DNA of 64,000 nt from positions 35,437-99,436 of the forward strand of contig NZ_JBQAJM010000006.1 in assembly GCF_052030685.1 (NCBI RefSeq). The letters run 5' to 3'. Position 1 is the first letter of the stretch, and each line of letters starts with the position of its first letter. Below are positions 1-8,394 of this stretch, piece after piece. Below the pieces are notes generated by a model. That model did not search any database, was not told where the DNA came from, and saw only the letters and a list, made by a program, of their open reading frames with translations. The position numbers and the translations under genes were made by a program. The stretch is from Caedibacter sp052030685. Its GTDB lineage: Bacteria; Pseudomonadota; Gammaproteobacteria; Francisellales; Francisellaceae.

Positions 1-1142
1 AATTTTTTGTCATCTAGCTGACTACTTTTAAGCGTTAATTCACCTATATTGCCTTTAATTCGATCAATTTCTTTTTGTTTTTCATCTAAAGCGACTTGAT
101 CGTCTTTTAGCCTATTTAAACCATCAGTAAGTTGCTTCTGCTGCATTAAATTTTCATTTATTTTTCCTTGAAGATCAGATAAGTTTTTTTTGCTCAGATT
201 ATTTTCTTGCACTGTCAAAGGTTCAATCGTTAATTCTTGCTTTGGCAAAAGATTTGCTCTAGCTTCTAGTTGACCTTTAATTTGACCATACTCAAACTTC
301 AATTGGTCGTTCCTAGCATGATCATCTTCGATTGTTACAGTCTTCTGAAAAATTTTGTTGTCTGTCATTTTTTCAACACGCTCTACAGCTACTTTTGTGG
401 CAAACTTCCTCAAATCATCATCAAGATCTAATGACTCAAGCTGCAAACTCAGGTAACTTTTTACATCTTCAGCTAAATAACGATTAATTAGATTGCTTCT
501 AACCTTCTTAGGCAAATAGCTATTACTCCGTGCTAGCTTTGTTTCTACTGCACTTGAAATTGACTTCAATAAGTTTTTGAATTCTGACATTTCATCTATA
601 TTTTTATTACTGACAATTGCACGAAGTGCAGCTGCTTTTAAATCTTTGGCACATGAATCATCCCACATATTCTCCAACTGTTGCCATGCCTGATTCCTAA
701 TCAACGACTGTTGTGCTTGCTCGTTATTTTTAGATACAAACTGATAATCCTGTTGCTTATACCATTCACCATCTGGTGAAGATTCAGAATTATACCCTTG
801 CATATCTGATAACGAGACCCTTAATTTAGCTAAATCTGAAATGAAAACACCATAGGCATAACTTTGAGTTTCTTTATCTAATGATTTAGAATGCGCTATA
901 AAATCAATGATAATCATTCGCTCAAATAACTGCTCCCTCAAGGTCTGCTTTTCAAGTTCATTTAGAGTTCTTTTACCTTTTGCCGCTTCTAAAAGTTTAT
1001 CGCTCACAGTAAAGTTTGTAGTTAATTGATCTTTATAAGCCTTATATTCACCACTTAATTCATAGTACTCTATAATTTCACTATTAGTTAATGAGTCATT
1101 TTCAAATTTTATTTTGAATTCATCTTGTGTAAGTTTTGACAT
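1..1142 (-). CDS. Hypothetical coiled-coil protein, C-terminus cut by window edge
   Basis: An open reading frame with no stop runs from an ATG at 1142 off the left edge of the window, giving at least 380 codons. A GGAAA Shine-Dalgarno sits about 6 bases before the ATG. The protein starts MSKLTQDEFK and has no signal peptide or membrane segment. It is highly charged. From about residue 290 it turns into Gln/Lys/Glu/Leu-rich sequence with heptad-like spacing, for example around residues 320-375, so a long coiled coil is likely. I recognise no catalytic motif and no family. Large cytosolic coiled-coil proteins of this kind occur in intracellular gammaproteobacteria, but a function such as effector or structural protein would be a guess. 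The gene and start are well supported; the function is unknown. Confidence 0.8.
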   Translation of the reverse strand, partial: MSKLTQDEFKIKFENDSLTNSEIIEYYELSGEYKAYKDQLTTNFTVSDKLLEAAKGKRTLNELEKQTLREQLFERMIIIDFIAHSKSLDKETQSYAYGVFISDLAKLRVSLSDMQGYNSESSPDGEWYKQQDYQFVSKNNEQAQQSLIRNQAWQQLENMWDDSCAKDLKAAALRAIVSNKNIDEMSEFKNLLKSISSAVETKLARSNSYLPKKVRSNLINRYLAEDVKSYLSLQLESLDLDDDLRKFATKVAVERVEKMTDNKIFQKTVTIEDDHARNDQLKFEYGQIKGQLEARANLLPKQELTIEPLTVQENNLSKKNLSDLQGKINENLMQQKQLTDGLNRLKDDQVALDEKQKEIDRIKGNIGELTLKSSQLDDKK

Positions 1143-1359
1143 AGTTGTTTCCTTTTTTGTATTTAAACTGAAAATTCACCATATTGGTCAGTAAATTATC
1201 AATAATTTTATCCCAAAACACAAAGCCTCAAATATGTCACTAAAAGCTTATAGATTAAAGGGTCAAGAGTAATTTAAAATGATCTTAGCATGTCAAAATC
1301 GATATCATTTTATGCATAAAAATACATTTTGATACGCAAAATTAGTCATCATTTTTAAC

Positions 1360-1953
1360 TCAAACGGAAACCGTGTGATGCACACCCCATTTGATAGATC
1401 CTTCAAATACTGGATAGCCTGAGCTTAAGGAAATATTAGCAACAGTCGACAGAGTGTGTAATTTCCTACCAACAACCAATAGTCCACCATTGATGGTCAA
1501 TTGACTATACAAGCTCGTGGGGCTGACAATACTCATCTTAACCCCCATGTCCTTAAACTCAAGGTAAAATGGCGAATACAACTGTAAAGTGCTTGTTGGA
1601 TTAGGAACCTCTGTAATCCGCCAATGCCATCCATCTTCTCCTTGTGAATACTGGGTTGTCCATTGCCCTTTAATCTCATAGGTTAACACGATTGAGTTAT
1701 CTTCTGCATTATGATAGATGTGTAATTGACAATTGTAACTATGCGTTGACGTTTGATCTTTTTGCTCAATAATCTCATAGGCGCACACTGAATCTTTTTT
1801 AGGGACAAAGAATGACATTTGATTAACCGTCAGCACATTGCCTTGGTCTTTGAGCTGTGTTTTTAATCGATAGTTTGCATAACTTACATCAACGAAGGAA
1901 AGTACTTTAATTAATCCGATCAACCCAATAACAACTATACAATAGTGTTTCAT
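1360..1953 (-). CDS. Exported hypothetical protein
   Basis: A 197-residue protein with a classical Sec signal peptide: a Lys-His start, a hydrophobic core of about 15 residues (VVIGLIGLIKVLSFV) and a likely cut after SYA near residue 26. The mature part is rich in beta-forming residues and carries two Cys (CAYEI and CQLHI), which could form a disulfide in the periplasm. I recognise no family. It stands alone between the coiled-coil gene and a PstS-like gene, all on the minus strand but with gaps of over 200 bases, so an operon is not obvious. A weak AGGCAG lies ahead of the ATG. Probably a periplasmic protein of unknown role. Confidence 0.65.
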   Translation of the reverse strand: MKHYCIVVIGLIGLIKVLSFVDVSYANYRLKTQLKDQGNVLTVNQMSFFVPKKDSVCAYEIIEQKDQTSTHSYNCQLHIYHNAEDNSIVLTYEIKGQWTTQYSQGEDGWHWRITEVPNPTSTLQLYSPFYLEFKDMGVKMSIVSPTSLYSQLTINGGLLVVGRKLHTLSTVANISLSSGYPVFEGSIKWGVHHTVSV

Positions 1954-2302
1954 GCTTTACACTGCCTGTTTTGCGATGTCATCCTTAAGTAGAAACCTTA
2001 GCACAAACATAAAATAAAGTAGTTACACAAGATGTATCAAAGATGCACCTTATCATTAACTTTTATACTCGATTATCTAGTTTTTGAAACAGCATGCTTA
2101 AATCAATGGCACTACCTTTAGGAGGATCACTAACCATCCATGGCAGCTCCGCATTGGATCCTCACGCCATCCTGGCTCAGGATGACAAGAAAAGAGGTGG
2201 CTCAGGATGACGCCTTTTGTCATTGCGAGCAGGATGCGTGGCAATCCATTTGTGTCATGGAAGACAATAAACGATAACGGAGTCAGGATTAATTTCCGTC
2301 AC
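1954..2302. other. Intergenic region with degenerate repeats
   Basis: No gene is visible in this 349-base gap. Its right half holds short repetitive motifs: GGCTCAGGATGAC occurs twice (2174-2186 and 2199-2211), and a CATTGCGAG...GTGGCAATC motif (2221-2246) follows. Both types are known as dispersed intergenic repeats in many proteobacteria. The left half is plain AT-rich sequence and could hold the promoter of the exported protein at 1360-1953. Confidence 0.5.
2174..2250. repeat. Dispersed intergenic repeat remnants
   Basis: Two direct copies of GGCTCAGGATGAC separated by 12 bases are followed by CATTGCGAGCAGGATGCG and TGGCAATCC, whose ends are partly inverted (ATTGC against GCAAT). This matches the general look of CATTGCGAG/GGCAATCC repeats common in bacterial intergenic DNA. 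I infer a decayed mobile repeat. No coding capacity is seen. Confidence 0.5.
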
Positions 2303-2866
2303 TCAGCTCAAGCAGACTTTCTTGCCATGCTCTAGATAGCAAATATCACCCGTTCGTAAATGATTCGTTGTTTTTGGCGTATTAATACGTTGATAATAAT
2401 GAGCACTTGTCGGCGATTGATAAATAACTTTGACATCATCTGGTAATGATTGCTCGGGTGACACAACAATGTAACCAATATAATTATCATGCTTTTCTAC
2501 AGCTTCAACTACGGCTTGTGCTGAGCCTAATACCAAGGGAGAACAAAACCCTAAGGGTGACGAAAATTGGGCTTGGGCACGTGTGCGTGTAATATAAGAA
2601 GTATCAACACCCAGTGCATTATAGAATATCGAGTTGATATTTCTATCGGTTTGTTCAATGGTTGTCACATTCGTGCTATTAAGATGATTGCTATAAGTGT
2701 ACAACGCAAGCAGCGACTGTGGCGTTAATTGCTTTTCTGGAAAATCTTTATTTGCTATCACCAGCAATTGTGCAAAACAACTATTAAATAGCAAGGTTAC
2801 TGTAAACATTACCATTAGTACAAAGCGACACCACTGCAAAACGAAGTATTTACCGTGCTTGAGCAT
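2303..2866 (-). CDS. Periplasmic PstS-like substrate-binding domain protein
   Basis: The reading frame is open from 2962, but I choose the ATG at 2866 because it puts a hydrophobic segment (FVLMVMFTVTLLFNSCFA) in signal-peptide position. The mature protein begins near QLLVIANKDFP. The order of motifs resembles small PstS-like proteins (phosphate-binding superfamily): an ANKDFP start, a Q-T-D-R-N segment followed by an aromatic-rich helix (SIFYNALG), a region ending in SSPLGF, and a late YIGYIVVSPEQ strand. At about 150 mature residues it is only half the length of a true PstS and has no phosphate-transport genes beside it, so transport is unlikely. The family call is by resemblance only. The start is uncertain because no strong Shine-Dalgarno stands before any of the candidate ATGs. 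Confidence 0.6.
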   Translation of the reverse strand: MLKHGKYFVLQWCRFVLMVMFTVTLLFNSCFAQLLVIANKDFPEKQLTPQSLLALYTYSNHLNSTNVTTIEQTDRNINSIFYNALGVDTSYITRTRAQAQFSSPLGFCSPLVLGSAQAVVEAVEKHDNYIGYIVVSPEQSLPDDVKVIYQSPTSAHYYQRINTPKTTNHLRTGDICYLEHGKKVCLS

Positions 2867-2985
2867 TGCTTGGCAGTTATCGCCCTTATTAAAATGAGTT
2901 GGTTTGATGCTTTTTCTCATTGACTGATTACTTACGCTTTCTTCATTTGTGCTAGCATACATGAATTAATATAAATGCAGCTAAA

Positions 2986-3309
2986 TTAAAATATCGTTTT
3001 GACATACAACCCATGCGAAAACTGACGACGCCAAGGTCGAAACAAGACATTATCACAACTGAGTTTTTCACTACGAACCGCACTTAATATATCAACAGCG
3101 TAATGCTTTGAAGGTTCATAGTCACTATATAATTCGACATCAAAATAACGACACCACTTACGCACGGTGGTTTCTTTGTAGCCCGTTAGCTCAGCAACAT
3201 CACGATACGTCATATTGCGATAAGAAAAAATAGCCAGTACTTCATCTATCGGTTTTTTATATCTTTTTAAAATATAGTCCCTAAAACTATCCGCATATTG
3301 ATTGGCCAT
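2986..3309 (-). CDS. Small HTH protein
   Basis: A 107-residue cytosolic protein with a good Shine-Dalgarno (AGGAG, about 7 bases before the ATG). Residues about 34-53 (TYRDVAELTGYKETTVRKWC) form a textbook helix-turn-helix of the kind found in small DNA-binding proteins of phages, transposons and regulators: helix, Gly turn, then a recognition helix with TTVRKW. The C-terminal half is basic and aromatic with no known motif. It lies just upstream of, and on the same strand as, the PstS-like gene, so it could control its neighbours, but this is only position. The target is unknown. Confidence 0.6.
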   Translation of the reverse strand: MANQYADSFRDYILKRYKKPIDEVLAIFSYRNMTYRDVAELTGYKETTVRKWCRYFDVELYSDYEPSKHYAVDILSAVRSEKLSCDNVLFRPWRRQFSHGLYVKTIF

Positions 3310-3659
3310 ATTAATGCTCCTATTTTATCTAACAGTCCATGAATAACATAACCTGCATTTTCAACGAAATATTAATTTTGACAACGGTTTGAGGTAGGTC
3401 ATTTGATATAAATACTTGCCTTTTGTTGTCACTTTTATACCTTACACAGAATTAAAAGCACACGTTAACGACAGTAAAAGTGCTGGCTGTGATAATTTAA
3501 TATTTCTTCCTGTAAGACCTAGAAAACACTGCATTTACTGACACTATATGCCAGCAAATATATCATTTCATTATTTCCTTTGCTTAGATTGAAATCATTT
3601 TATTGATATCTTGGCGCCTGTCACTCAAAACAAAAAACAATTAAAGTAGAGGTTACTCA
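3310..3659. promoter_or_regulatory. Divergent intergenic region upstream of porin and HTH gene
   Basis: A 350-base AT-rich region between divergent genes, so it should carry both promoters. A TTGACA hexamer lies at 3378-3383 but has no well-spaced -10 partner, so I do not assign a promoter. The porin has an AGAGGT Shine-Dalgarno immediately before its ATG at 3660. No hairpin or repeat of note was seen. Confidence 0.35.
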
Positions 3660-4820
3660 ATGAATTACAATAAATCAAAAATATCACTATTGATCGCTGC
3701 CAACCTGATCACCATCGCGCCTATTTACGCGCATACTTTTAATCTAGGACAGGTCGGTGTTGATATCAGTGGTTTTGCGTCAACCGGTATGACGACAAGC
3801 ACTAGCTCCACACCTTATGCTATGCCAGGACATGGCACAATTGACAATCATCCTAATTTTGCAACACCTTCATTATTAGGTTTACAATTATCCGCTGATT
3901 TAGGCAGTGGCTTTAGCGCGGTTGGTCAAGTGGTTGCCAATGGTGATAGTACCAATGGTCATAATGCCTTTAACCTGACAACACCATGGCTTTATCTGGC
4001 TTATAAAGTCAATTCGAATTTGCGTGTTAGCGCTGGACGTATGCAACTACCCTCTTACATGTACTCGCAACAAATCGATGTAGGTTACAGCTATCCTTAT
4101 GCTTTTTTACCCAATGAAGTTTATCGCATTATTCCTTTTTATTCATTCAATGGCGTCAAGGCAGATTATACGATTAATTTAAATCAAAATTGGCAGCTGA
4201 CATTATCCCCTTTTTACGGTCAAAACGATTTTAAATACGATGCGATGATGCGCCTTGCACCAACCTTACAAGATAAAATCACCTTAGCTGGCAAAGCCTA
4301 TAATCTCATTGGTTCAAGTGTTGATTTAAATAATGGCAGTTTTAGTCTACATGGCGCTTATCTATACAGTAAGGTTGATGTATCAGCCACAGTCAATGGT
4401 CAAACCAATAATAAAAATGGCATTAACGCCCAATTTTTAAGCTTAGGCTCTAGTTGGAATATTCACAATCTAATGCTCAGCGCTGAAGTCGCTTATCGCA
4501 AAGCAGATCCAATGGCATCTTTACTTGGTGAATATATGACTATTGGTTATAACACCGACAATTGGTTACCGTATATTAGCATTGCTAATTTACACACAAC
4601 CAATAGTGACACACTGAACAACCCCAAAAATTGGCCAACTGAAATTCCAGAAAATCAAACAACGTTATCCGTTGGCTTAAATCGTTATATTGCACAGAAC
4701 ATTGTCTTGAAAGGCGAATATAGTTACATTATGCCACACAATGGGCAATCAGGATTATTCTACGGTATTCCTAACGGCAACGTCAGCATGCTAACACTAT
4801 CTGCTAGTGTTGTATTTTAA
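3660..4820 (+). CDS. Outer-membrane porin-like protein
   Basis: A 386-residue protein with a signal peptide cut after IYA (about residue 24), followed by a beta-barrel pattern of alternating polar and hydrophobic strands (GVDISGFAST, LQLSADLGSGFSAVGQVV, LYLAYKVNSNLRVSAGRM) and a C-terminal Phe (LSASVVF), the usual BAM recognition end. The short loop PYAFLPNEVYRIIPFYSFNGV and the strand GRMQLPSYMYS resemble the general gram-negative porin superfamily. It would pass small solutes through the outer membrane; the substrate is unknown. It stands as a single gene convergent with fur, with only 17 bases between them and no clear terminator. Confidence 0.75.
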   Translation: MNYNKSKISLLIAANLITIAPIYAHTFNLGQVGVDISGFASTGMTTSTSSTPYAMPGHGTIDNHPNFATPSLLGLQLSADLGSGFSAVGQVVANGDSTNGHNAFNLTTPWLYLAYKVNSNLRVSAGRMQLPSYMYSQQIDVGYSYPYAFLPNEVYRIIPFYSFNGVKADYTINLNQNWQLTLSPFYGQNDFKYDAMMRLAPTLQDKITLAGKAYNLIGSSVDLNNGSFSLHGAYLYSKVDVSATVNGQTNNKNGINAQFLSLGSSWNIHNLMLSAEVAYRKADPMASLLGEYMTIGYNTDNWLPYISIANLHTTNSDTLNNPKNWPTEIPENQTTLSVGLNRYIAQNIVLKGEYSYIMPHNGQSGLFYGIPNGNVSMLTLSASVVF

Positions 4821-4837
4821 CGTGCTTTCGCATAAAT

Positions 4838-5266
4838 TTATTTCTTTTTGTTATTTAAACAATCCTTACATTCGATATACAGTACTGAGCTATGCTCAAC
4901 AAGTTTGCCTCCTAACTCCTCTACCGCTTTAACCTGTCTGGCTTCAATCACATGATCAACAAATTCTTCTACCTTGTGGCATTTGACACAAATCATATGA
5001 TCGTGATGGTCATCCGAATCAAGCTCATATACCGCTTGCTCACGCCCAAGGTTTAGGCGCTGCAACAATCCAGCTGACTCAAACTGCGCCAACACGCGAT
5101 AAACCGTTGCAATTCCAATATCTTCTTCTTTTTCTTTAACGATTCTATACACATCATCGGCAGATAAATGGCGCTGCTCTGATTCTTCAAAAATGCGTAA
5201 TATTTTTAATCTTTGTTGCGTAATCTTTAATCCCGCCTGTTTTAGATCTTCTTTTCCTAATGACAT
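4838..5266 (-). CDS. fur: Ferric uptake regulator Fur
   Basis: Fur is an iron-responsive dimeric repressor of iron uptake genes. I choose the ATG at 5266 (MSLGKEDLKQAG), which gives 142 residues, the usual Fur length; the frame is open further upstream but those ATGs lack support. Visible parts are the winged helix (HLSADDVYRI through GIATVYRVLAQFESAGLL), the metal site DDHHDHMICVKC (residues about 84-96) and a second Cys pair ECKDC near the C-terminus, giving the structural zinc site. It is monocistronic and convergent with the porin. No siderophore operon follows it, unlike the fsl arrangement known in Francisella. Confidence 0.93.
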   Translation of the reverse strand: MSLGKEDLKQAGLKITQQRLKILRIFEESEQRHLSADDVYRIVKEKEEDIGIATVYRVLAQFESAGLLQRLNLGREQAVYELDSDDHHDHMICVKCHKVEEFVDHVIEARQVKAVEELGGKLVEHSSVLYIECKDCLNNKKK

Positions 5267-5400
5267 TTGTATATAACAACTCATTAAATTCATCAATGCT
5301 CGACATTCTAACCTGATCATTTAGATAAATGAAGAAGTCACTAACCTAAAATTTTCGGCTAAGACTAAAAATGTTCCCCCATAAGTGCTCACCGTACCCT

Positions 5401-5446
5401 GAGCGTAAGTCGAAGCCATTATATACCGCGCTCTTCGACTGTGCTC
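5401..5446. repeat. Palindromic repeat of the GTCGAAG/CTTCGAC type
   Basis: The arms GAGCGTAAGTCGAAG (5401-5415) and CTTCGACTGTGCTC (5433-5446) are inverted copies with a 17-base loop. The same motif recurs at 34055-34092 and, as a half copy, at 50015-50043. It lies in the fur-ubiD gap (5267-5557), which otherwise shows only AT-rich promoter-like sequence. Confidence 0.6.
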
Positions 5447-5557
5447 AAGAGACGGTTAACACTTCGTACTTGTGAGAAATCAAACCGTCACACTTGCTTT
5501 TTTGCATCTTGAATCATTACCATAAGCATCATCTTGAGATAAATTGATAAGGCATTT

Positions 5558-7030
5558 ATGCTGAACTACAAAGACTTGCGCGAATTTTTAGATCACTTAG
5601 AGGAAATGGGTGAGCTAAAACGCGTCAAACAAGAAGTATCACCTTTTCTGGAGATGACCGAGATTTCATCCCGCGTACTTCATAATAAAGGACCTGCCCT
5701 TTTATTTGAAAACCCTAAAAATCATGATATGCCAGTATTAACCAACTTATTTGGCACTGAAAAACGCATTGCATTGGCACTTGGTGCTGAGGATGTCAGC
5801 CAACTGCGCGAAATTGGTAAACTTCTCGCGTATTTAAAAGAACCCGAACCACCAAAAGGTCTTAAAGATGCTTGGGATAAAATGCCTATTTTAAAACAAG
5901 TCTTAAAGATGTCACCTAAAGTAATCAAAAGTGCGCCGTGTCGTGAGGTAATCATTAACAAAGATGATATCGATTTCTATCAAATGCCCATACAAACCTG
6001 TTGGCCTGGAGATATTGCTCCTCTTGTGACATGGGGATTAACCATCACCAATAGTATTCGGAAAGAGCGCTTAAATCTAGGCATTTATCGCCAACAAGTC
6101 ATTGGTAAGAATCGCCTTATTATGCGTTGGCTTCATCATCGTGGAGGTGCGCTTGATTACCAAGCTTGGTGCAAAGCAAATCCCGAGAAGCCTTTCCCAG
6201 TGTGCGTTGCATTGGGAGCAGATCCTGCGACTACTTTAGGAGCAGTAACCCCCATTCCCGATACGCTCTCTGAATATGCTTTTGCCGGATTATTGCGAGG
6301 TAGCAAAACGGAACTCACCCCTTCGATCCTCCATGGTGAAGATATTATGGTACCGGCGCATGCTGAGATCATTTTAGAGGGCTTTATATATCCTAATGAT
6401 ATCGCCGAGGAAGGGCCCTTTGGCGATCACACCGGTTATTATAATGAAGTTGAAAAATTCCCTGTATTCACAGTTGAGAAAATCACCCATCGCAAAAATC
6501 CTATTTATCACAGCACCTACACTGGACGCCCGCCAGATGAACCGGCTATTTTGGGTGTTGCCTTTAATGAGATATTCGTGCCCATCATTCAAAAGCAATT
6601 TCCTGAAATCGTGGATTTTTATCTACCACCTGAGGGCTGTTCTTATCGCTTGGCAGTTGTCAGTATCAAAAAACAATACCCAGGACACGCCAAGCGCGTA
6701 ATGATGGGTGTTTGGTCATTCTTACGTCAATTCATGTATACCAAGTTTGTGATTATCGTTGATGAGGACATCAACACACGATCTTGGGAGGATGTGATCT
6801 GGGCAATTACCACACGCATGGACCCGACAAGAGACACAACACTAATTGATAATACACCGATTGATTATTTGGATTTTGCCTCGCCTGTGGCAAGCTTAGG
6901 CTCAAAAATGGGGCTGGATGCTACCAATAAACTCCCCGGTGAGACAACGCGCGAATGGGGTGAGGTGATCACCATGCGTCAAGATATTGTTGATAAAGTT
7001 GATGCTATTTGGGCGGATTTAGGATTTTAG
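5558..7030 (+). CDS. ubiD: 4-hydroxy-3-polyprenylbenzoate decarboxylase UbiD
   Basis: UbiD removes the carboxyl group from polyprenyl-4-hydroxybenzoate in ubiquinone synthesis, using the prenylated FMN cofactor made by UbiX. The 490 residues match the normal length (about 490-500). Visible hallmarks are the cofactor-binding stretch NLGIYRQQVIGKNRLIMRW (173-191), HHRGGA (193-198), the acidic active-site region EEGPFGDHTGYY (284-295) and PDEPAILG. The Shine-Dalgarno AAGG lies before the ATG. ubiX lies 1.4 kb downstream on the same strand with pcs between, so the cofactor maker and user are close. Confidence 0.95.
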   Translation: MLNYKDLREFLDHLEEMGELKRVKQEVSPFLEMTEISSRVLHNKGPALLFENPKNHDMPVLTNLFGTEKRIALALGAEDVSQLREIGKLLAYLKEPEPPKGLKDAWDKMPILKQVLKMSPKVIKSAPCREVIINKDDIDFYQMPIQTCWPGDIAPLVTWGLTITNSIRKERLNLGIYRQQVIGKNRLIMRWLHHRGGALDYQAWCKANPEKPFPVCVALGADPATTLGAVTPIPDTLSEYAFAGLLRGSKTELTPSILHGEDIMVPAHAEIILEGFIYPNDIAEEGPFGDHTGYYNEVEKFPVFTVEKITHRKNPIYHSTYTGRPPDEPAILGVAFNEIFVPIIQKQFPEIVDFYLPPEGCSYRLAVVSIKKQYPGHAKRVMMGVWSFLRQFMYTKFVIIVDEDINTRSWEDVIWAITTRMDPTRDTTLIDNTPIDYLDFASPVASLGSKMGLDATNKLPGETTREWGEVITMRQDIVDKVDAIWADLGF

Positions 7031-7110
7031 TTCATTCACAATTTTTACAACTTTCTATCTGAAGTATTTTTTGCTAACCTATCCAGACTTTGAGTTTACT
7101 TTAAAAGTCT

Positions 7111-7866
7111 ATGCCTATTTTTTTTCAGCGTATTTACGCATGGTTTGTACACTTATTTACCGCCAGTGGTGCTGTTTTCTCAGTACTTGCTTTAACCAGC
7201 TCAGCACAAGCCTATGCCGCTAAGTTACTAGGAAACCATCTTGATTATATCCATTATTTAAAACTTTCTTTCCTCTATGTCGTCATTGCGATTTTAATCG
7301 ATGCTGCTGATGGCACGTTAGCACGTCGCGTTGACATTAAAAAGTTGGCACCTTTAGATGGTGGCTTATTAGATAATATTATCGATTTCACTAATTATGC
7401 CGTTATTCCTGCTGTATGGGTTTATATCACCGATGTGGTACCTGATGGCTTTAAAACACTCGCTCTTATTTTGATCATGCTCGCTTCATGCTATCAATTT
7501 TGTCAAATTGATGCCAAAACCAAAGATCATTTCTTTAAGGGCTTTCCAAGTTATTGGAATCTCGCGATTTATTATCTGATTTATTTCCAATTCTCAGGCA
7601 CCACCAACTTTGTTATTATTATCGCGTTAACTATTTTGACCTTTGTGCCGATTAAATATATCTACCCATCACGTATGAATTATCTAAGCAAGCGTAAATC
7701 CATTATTTCATTGATGTTTATTTACACCCTCATATGGGGGGCAGCAACGATTGCATCAGCACTTATCTGGCCAGTTTCCAATACCCTTTTGACTTGGACG
7801 ATTGTTAGTTATATTTTGGTGTATTTTCTATTTAGTCTTTATCGAACCTTAAAGCCGTTGCGCTAG
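7111..7866 (+). CDS. pcs: Phosphatidylcholine synthase (CDP-alcohol phosphatidyltransferase)
   Basis: Pcs condenses CDP-diacylglycerol with choline to make phosphatidylcholine in the inner membrane. The CDP-alcohol phosphatidyltransferase signature is complete: D64-A-A-D67-G-x2-A-R, then G84-x3-D88-x3-D92. Features typical of the Pcs branch are the run P-L-D-G-G-L-L-D-N-I-I-D-F followed by TNY, and KGFPSYWN near residues 148-155. About seven to eight hydrophobic segments fit an integral membrane enzyme, and 251 residues is a normal length. Pcs needs choline from outside, so it suggests contact with a eukaryotic host or choline-rich habitat (inference). It follows ubiD by 80 bases and is probably co-transcribed. 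Confidence 0.85.
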   Translation: MPIFFQRIYAWFVHLFTASGAVFSVLALTSSAQAYAAKLLGNHLDYIHYLKLSFLYVVIAILIDAADGTLARRVDIKKLAPLDGGLLDNIIDFTNYAVIPAVWVYITDVVPDGFKTLALILIMLASCYQFCQIDAKTKDHFFKGFPSYWNLAIYYLIYFQFSGTTNFVIIIALTILTFVPIKYIYPSRMNYLSKRKSIISLMFIYTLIWGAATIASALIWPVSNTLLTWTIVSYILVYFLFSLYRTLKPLR

Positions 7867-7889
7867 TTGTAGATATAATATAGTTTCAC

Positions 7890-7945
7890 TTCCCCTCACC
7901 CGCATAGCAAGCTATGCGACCTCTCCCGCAAGGGGAGAGGTAAAT
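7890..7945. repeat. Decayed MITE core, family 1
   Basis: It holds CCCCTCACCCG, a small inner palindrome (CATAGCAAGCTATG) and CTCTCCCGCAAGGGGAGAGG, in the same order as the core of the elements at 9998-10119 and 54080-54199. The AATAAGTTGC terminal repeats found in those copies are not visible here, so this is a truncated or eroded copy. Confidence 0.6.
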
Positions 7946-7986
7946 AACGCTTAGCCAACGAGCGGGAATCGGTAATATTGCCATAG

Positions 7987-8078
7987 CAAATTTTAGGTTT
8001 TAAAACAGATAAGTGCATTGCACTGTTTGAGTGCAACGAGTTTGCAAAGCACCTGTTTTAAAAGCGTTAAGAAATTTG
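7987..8078. repeat. Long imperfect inverted repeat
   Basis: The left arm (7987-8008) ends TTTTAAAACAG and the right arm (8053-8078) begins CTGTTTTAAAA; both outer ends are CAAATTT/AAATTTG, with a few mismatches between. The loop itself contains GTGC-rich half-palindromes (GTGCATTGCAC). The whole 92 bases could fold into one hairpin. No similar copy was seen elsewhere in the window. Confidence 0.55.
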
Positions 8079-8296
8079 TGAGGCTAGCGTTTTTGCCTAC
8101 TTTTGGGGCAATGCCAAAAGGTTGAGCAGGATTTAAAAAACTGCTACTGCAAGTTTTTTCTGCGAAACACCCGTAACACGGATTGTGCAGAGCCGCTTTT
8201 CAAAAATGTATGGAACCTTTTGCAGAAAAGTCACATCAGCTGTGAAACAGCGGTGAAGAAAAATAAAATAAAATTTAAGCAACACAGAAAGTACTA

Positions 8297-8313
8297 GGCG
8301 TATGCAATACGCC
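8297..8313. repeat. Short palindrome GGCGTAT-n3-ATACGCC
   Basis: Seven-base arms with a GCA loop. Same type as 13125-13143 and 20052-20070. An ATG inside this palindrome is in frame with ubiX but is unlikely to be its start. Confidence 0.6.
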
Positions 8314-8394
8314 GCTCAAAAAAAATCTATAAAATACTGCACCTGTGATATATACTCCCAGCCAATTTCAAATACCACTTTATCACTCAAGCAC

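Larger units (their letters stand above)
7867..8394. other. Long intergenic region made of repeats
   Basis: This gap of more than 500 bases between pcs and ubiX holds no convincing gene. It contains a decayed copy of the CCCCTCACCC/GGGGAGAGG repeat (7890-7945), a long imperfect palindrome (7987-8078) and a short GGCGTAT-gca-ATACGCC hairpin (8297-8313). The stretch 8080-8290 is not obviously repetitive; a 64-codon reading frame in it has no Shine-Dalgarno and no recognisable family. Confidence 0.5.

Noticed and set aside
3370..3420. TTGACA near 3378 as a porin promoter
   Set aside because: No -10 hexamer at 16-18 bases; the nearest TATAAA-like site is about 23 bases away.
5401..5446. Transcription terminator between fur and ubiD
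   Set aside because: It lies upstream of both genes (they are divergent) and has no U-tract; it is one copy of a dispersed palindrome.
8103..8297. 64-codon plus-strand reading frame in the pcs-ubiX gap
   Set aside because: No Shine-Dalgarno, odd composition with many Cys and Lys, ends in a repeat palindrome, and no family likeness; it lies in repeat-rich non-coding DNA.
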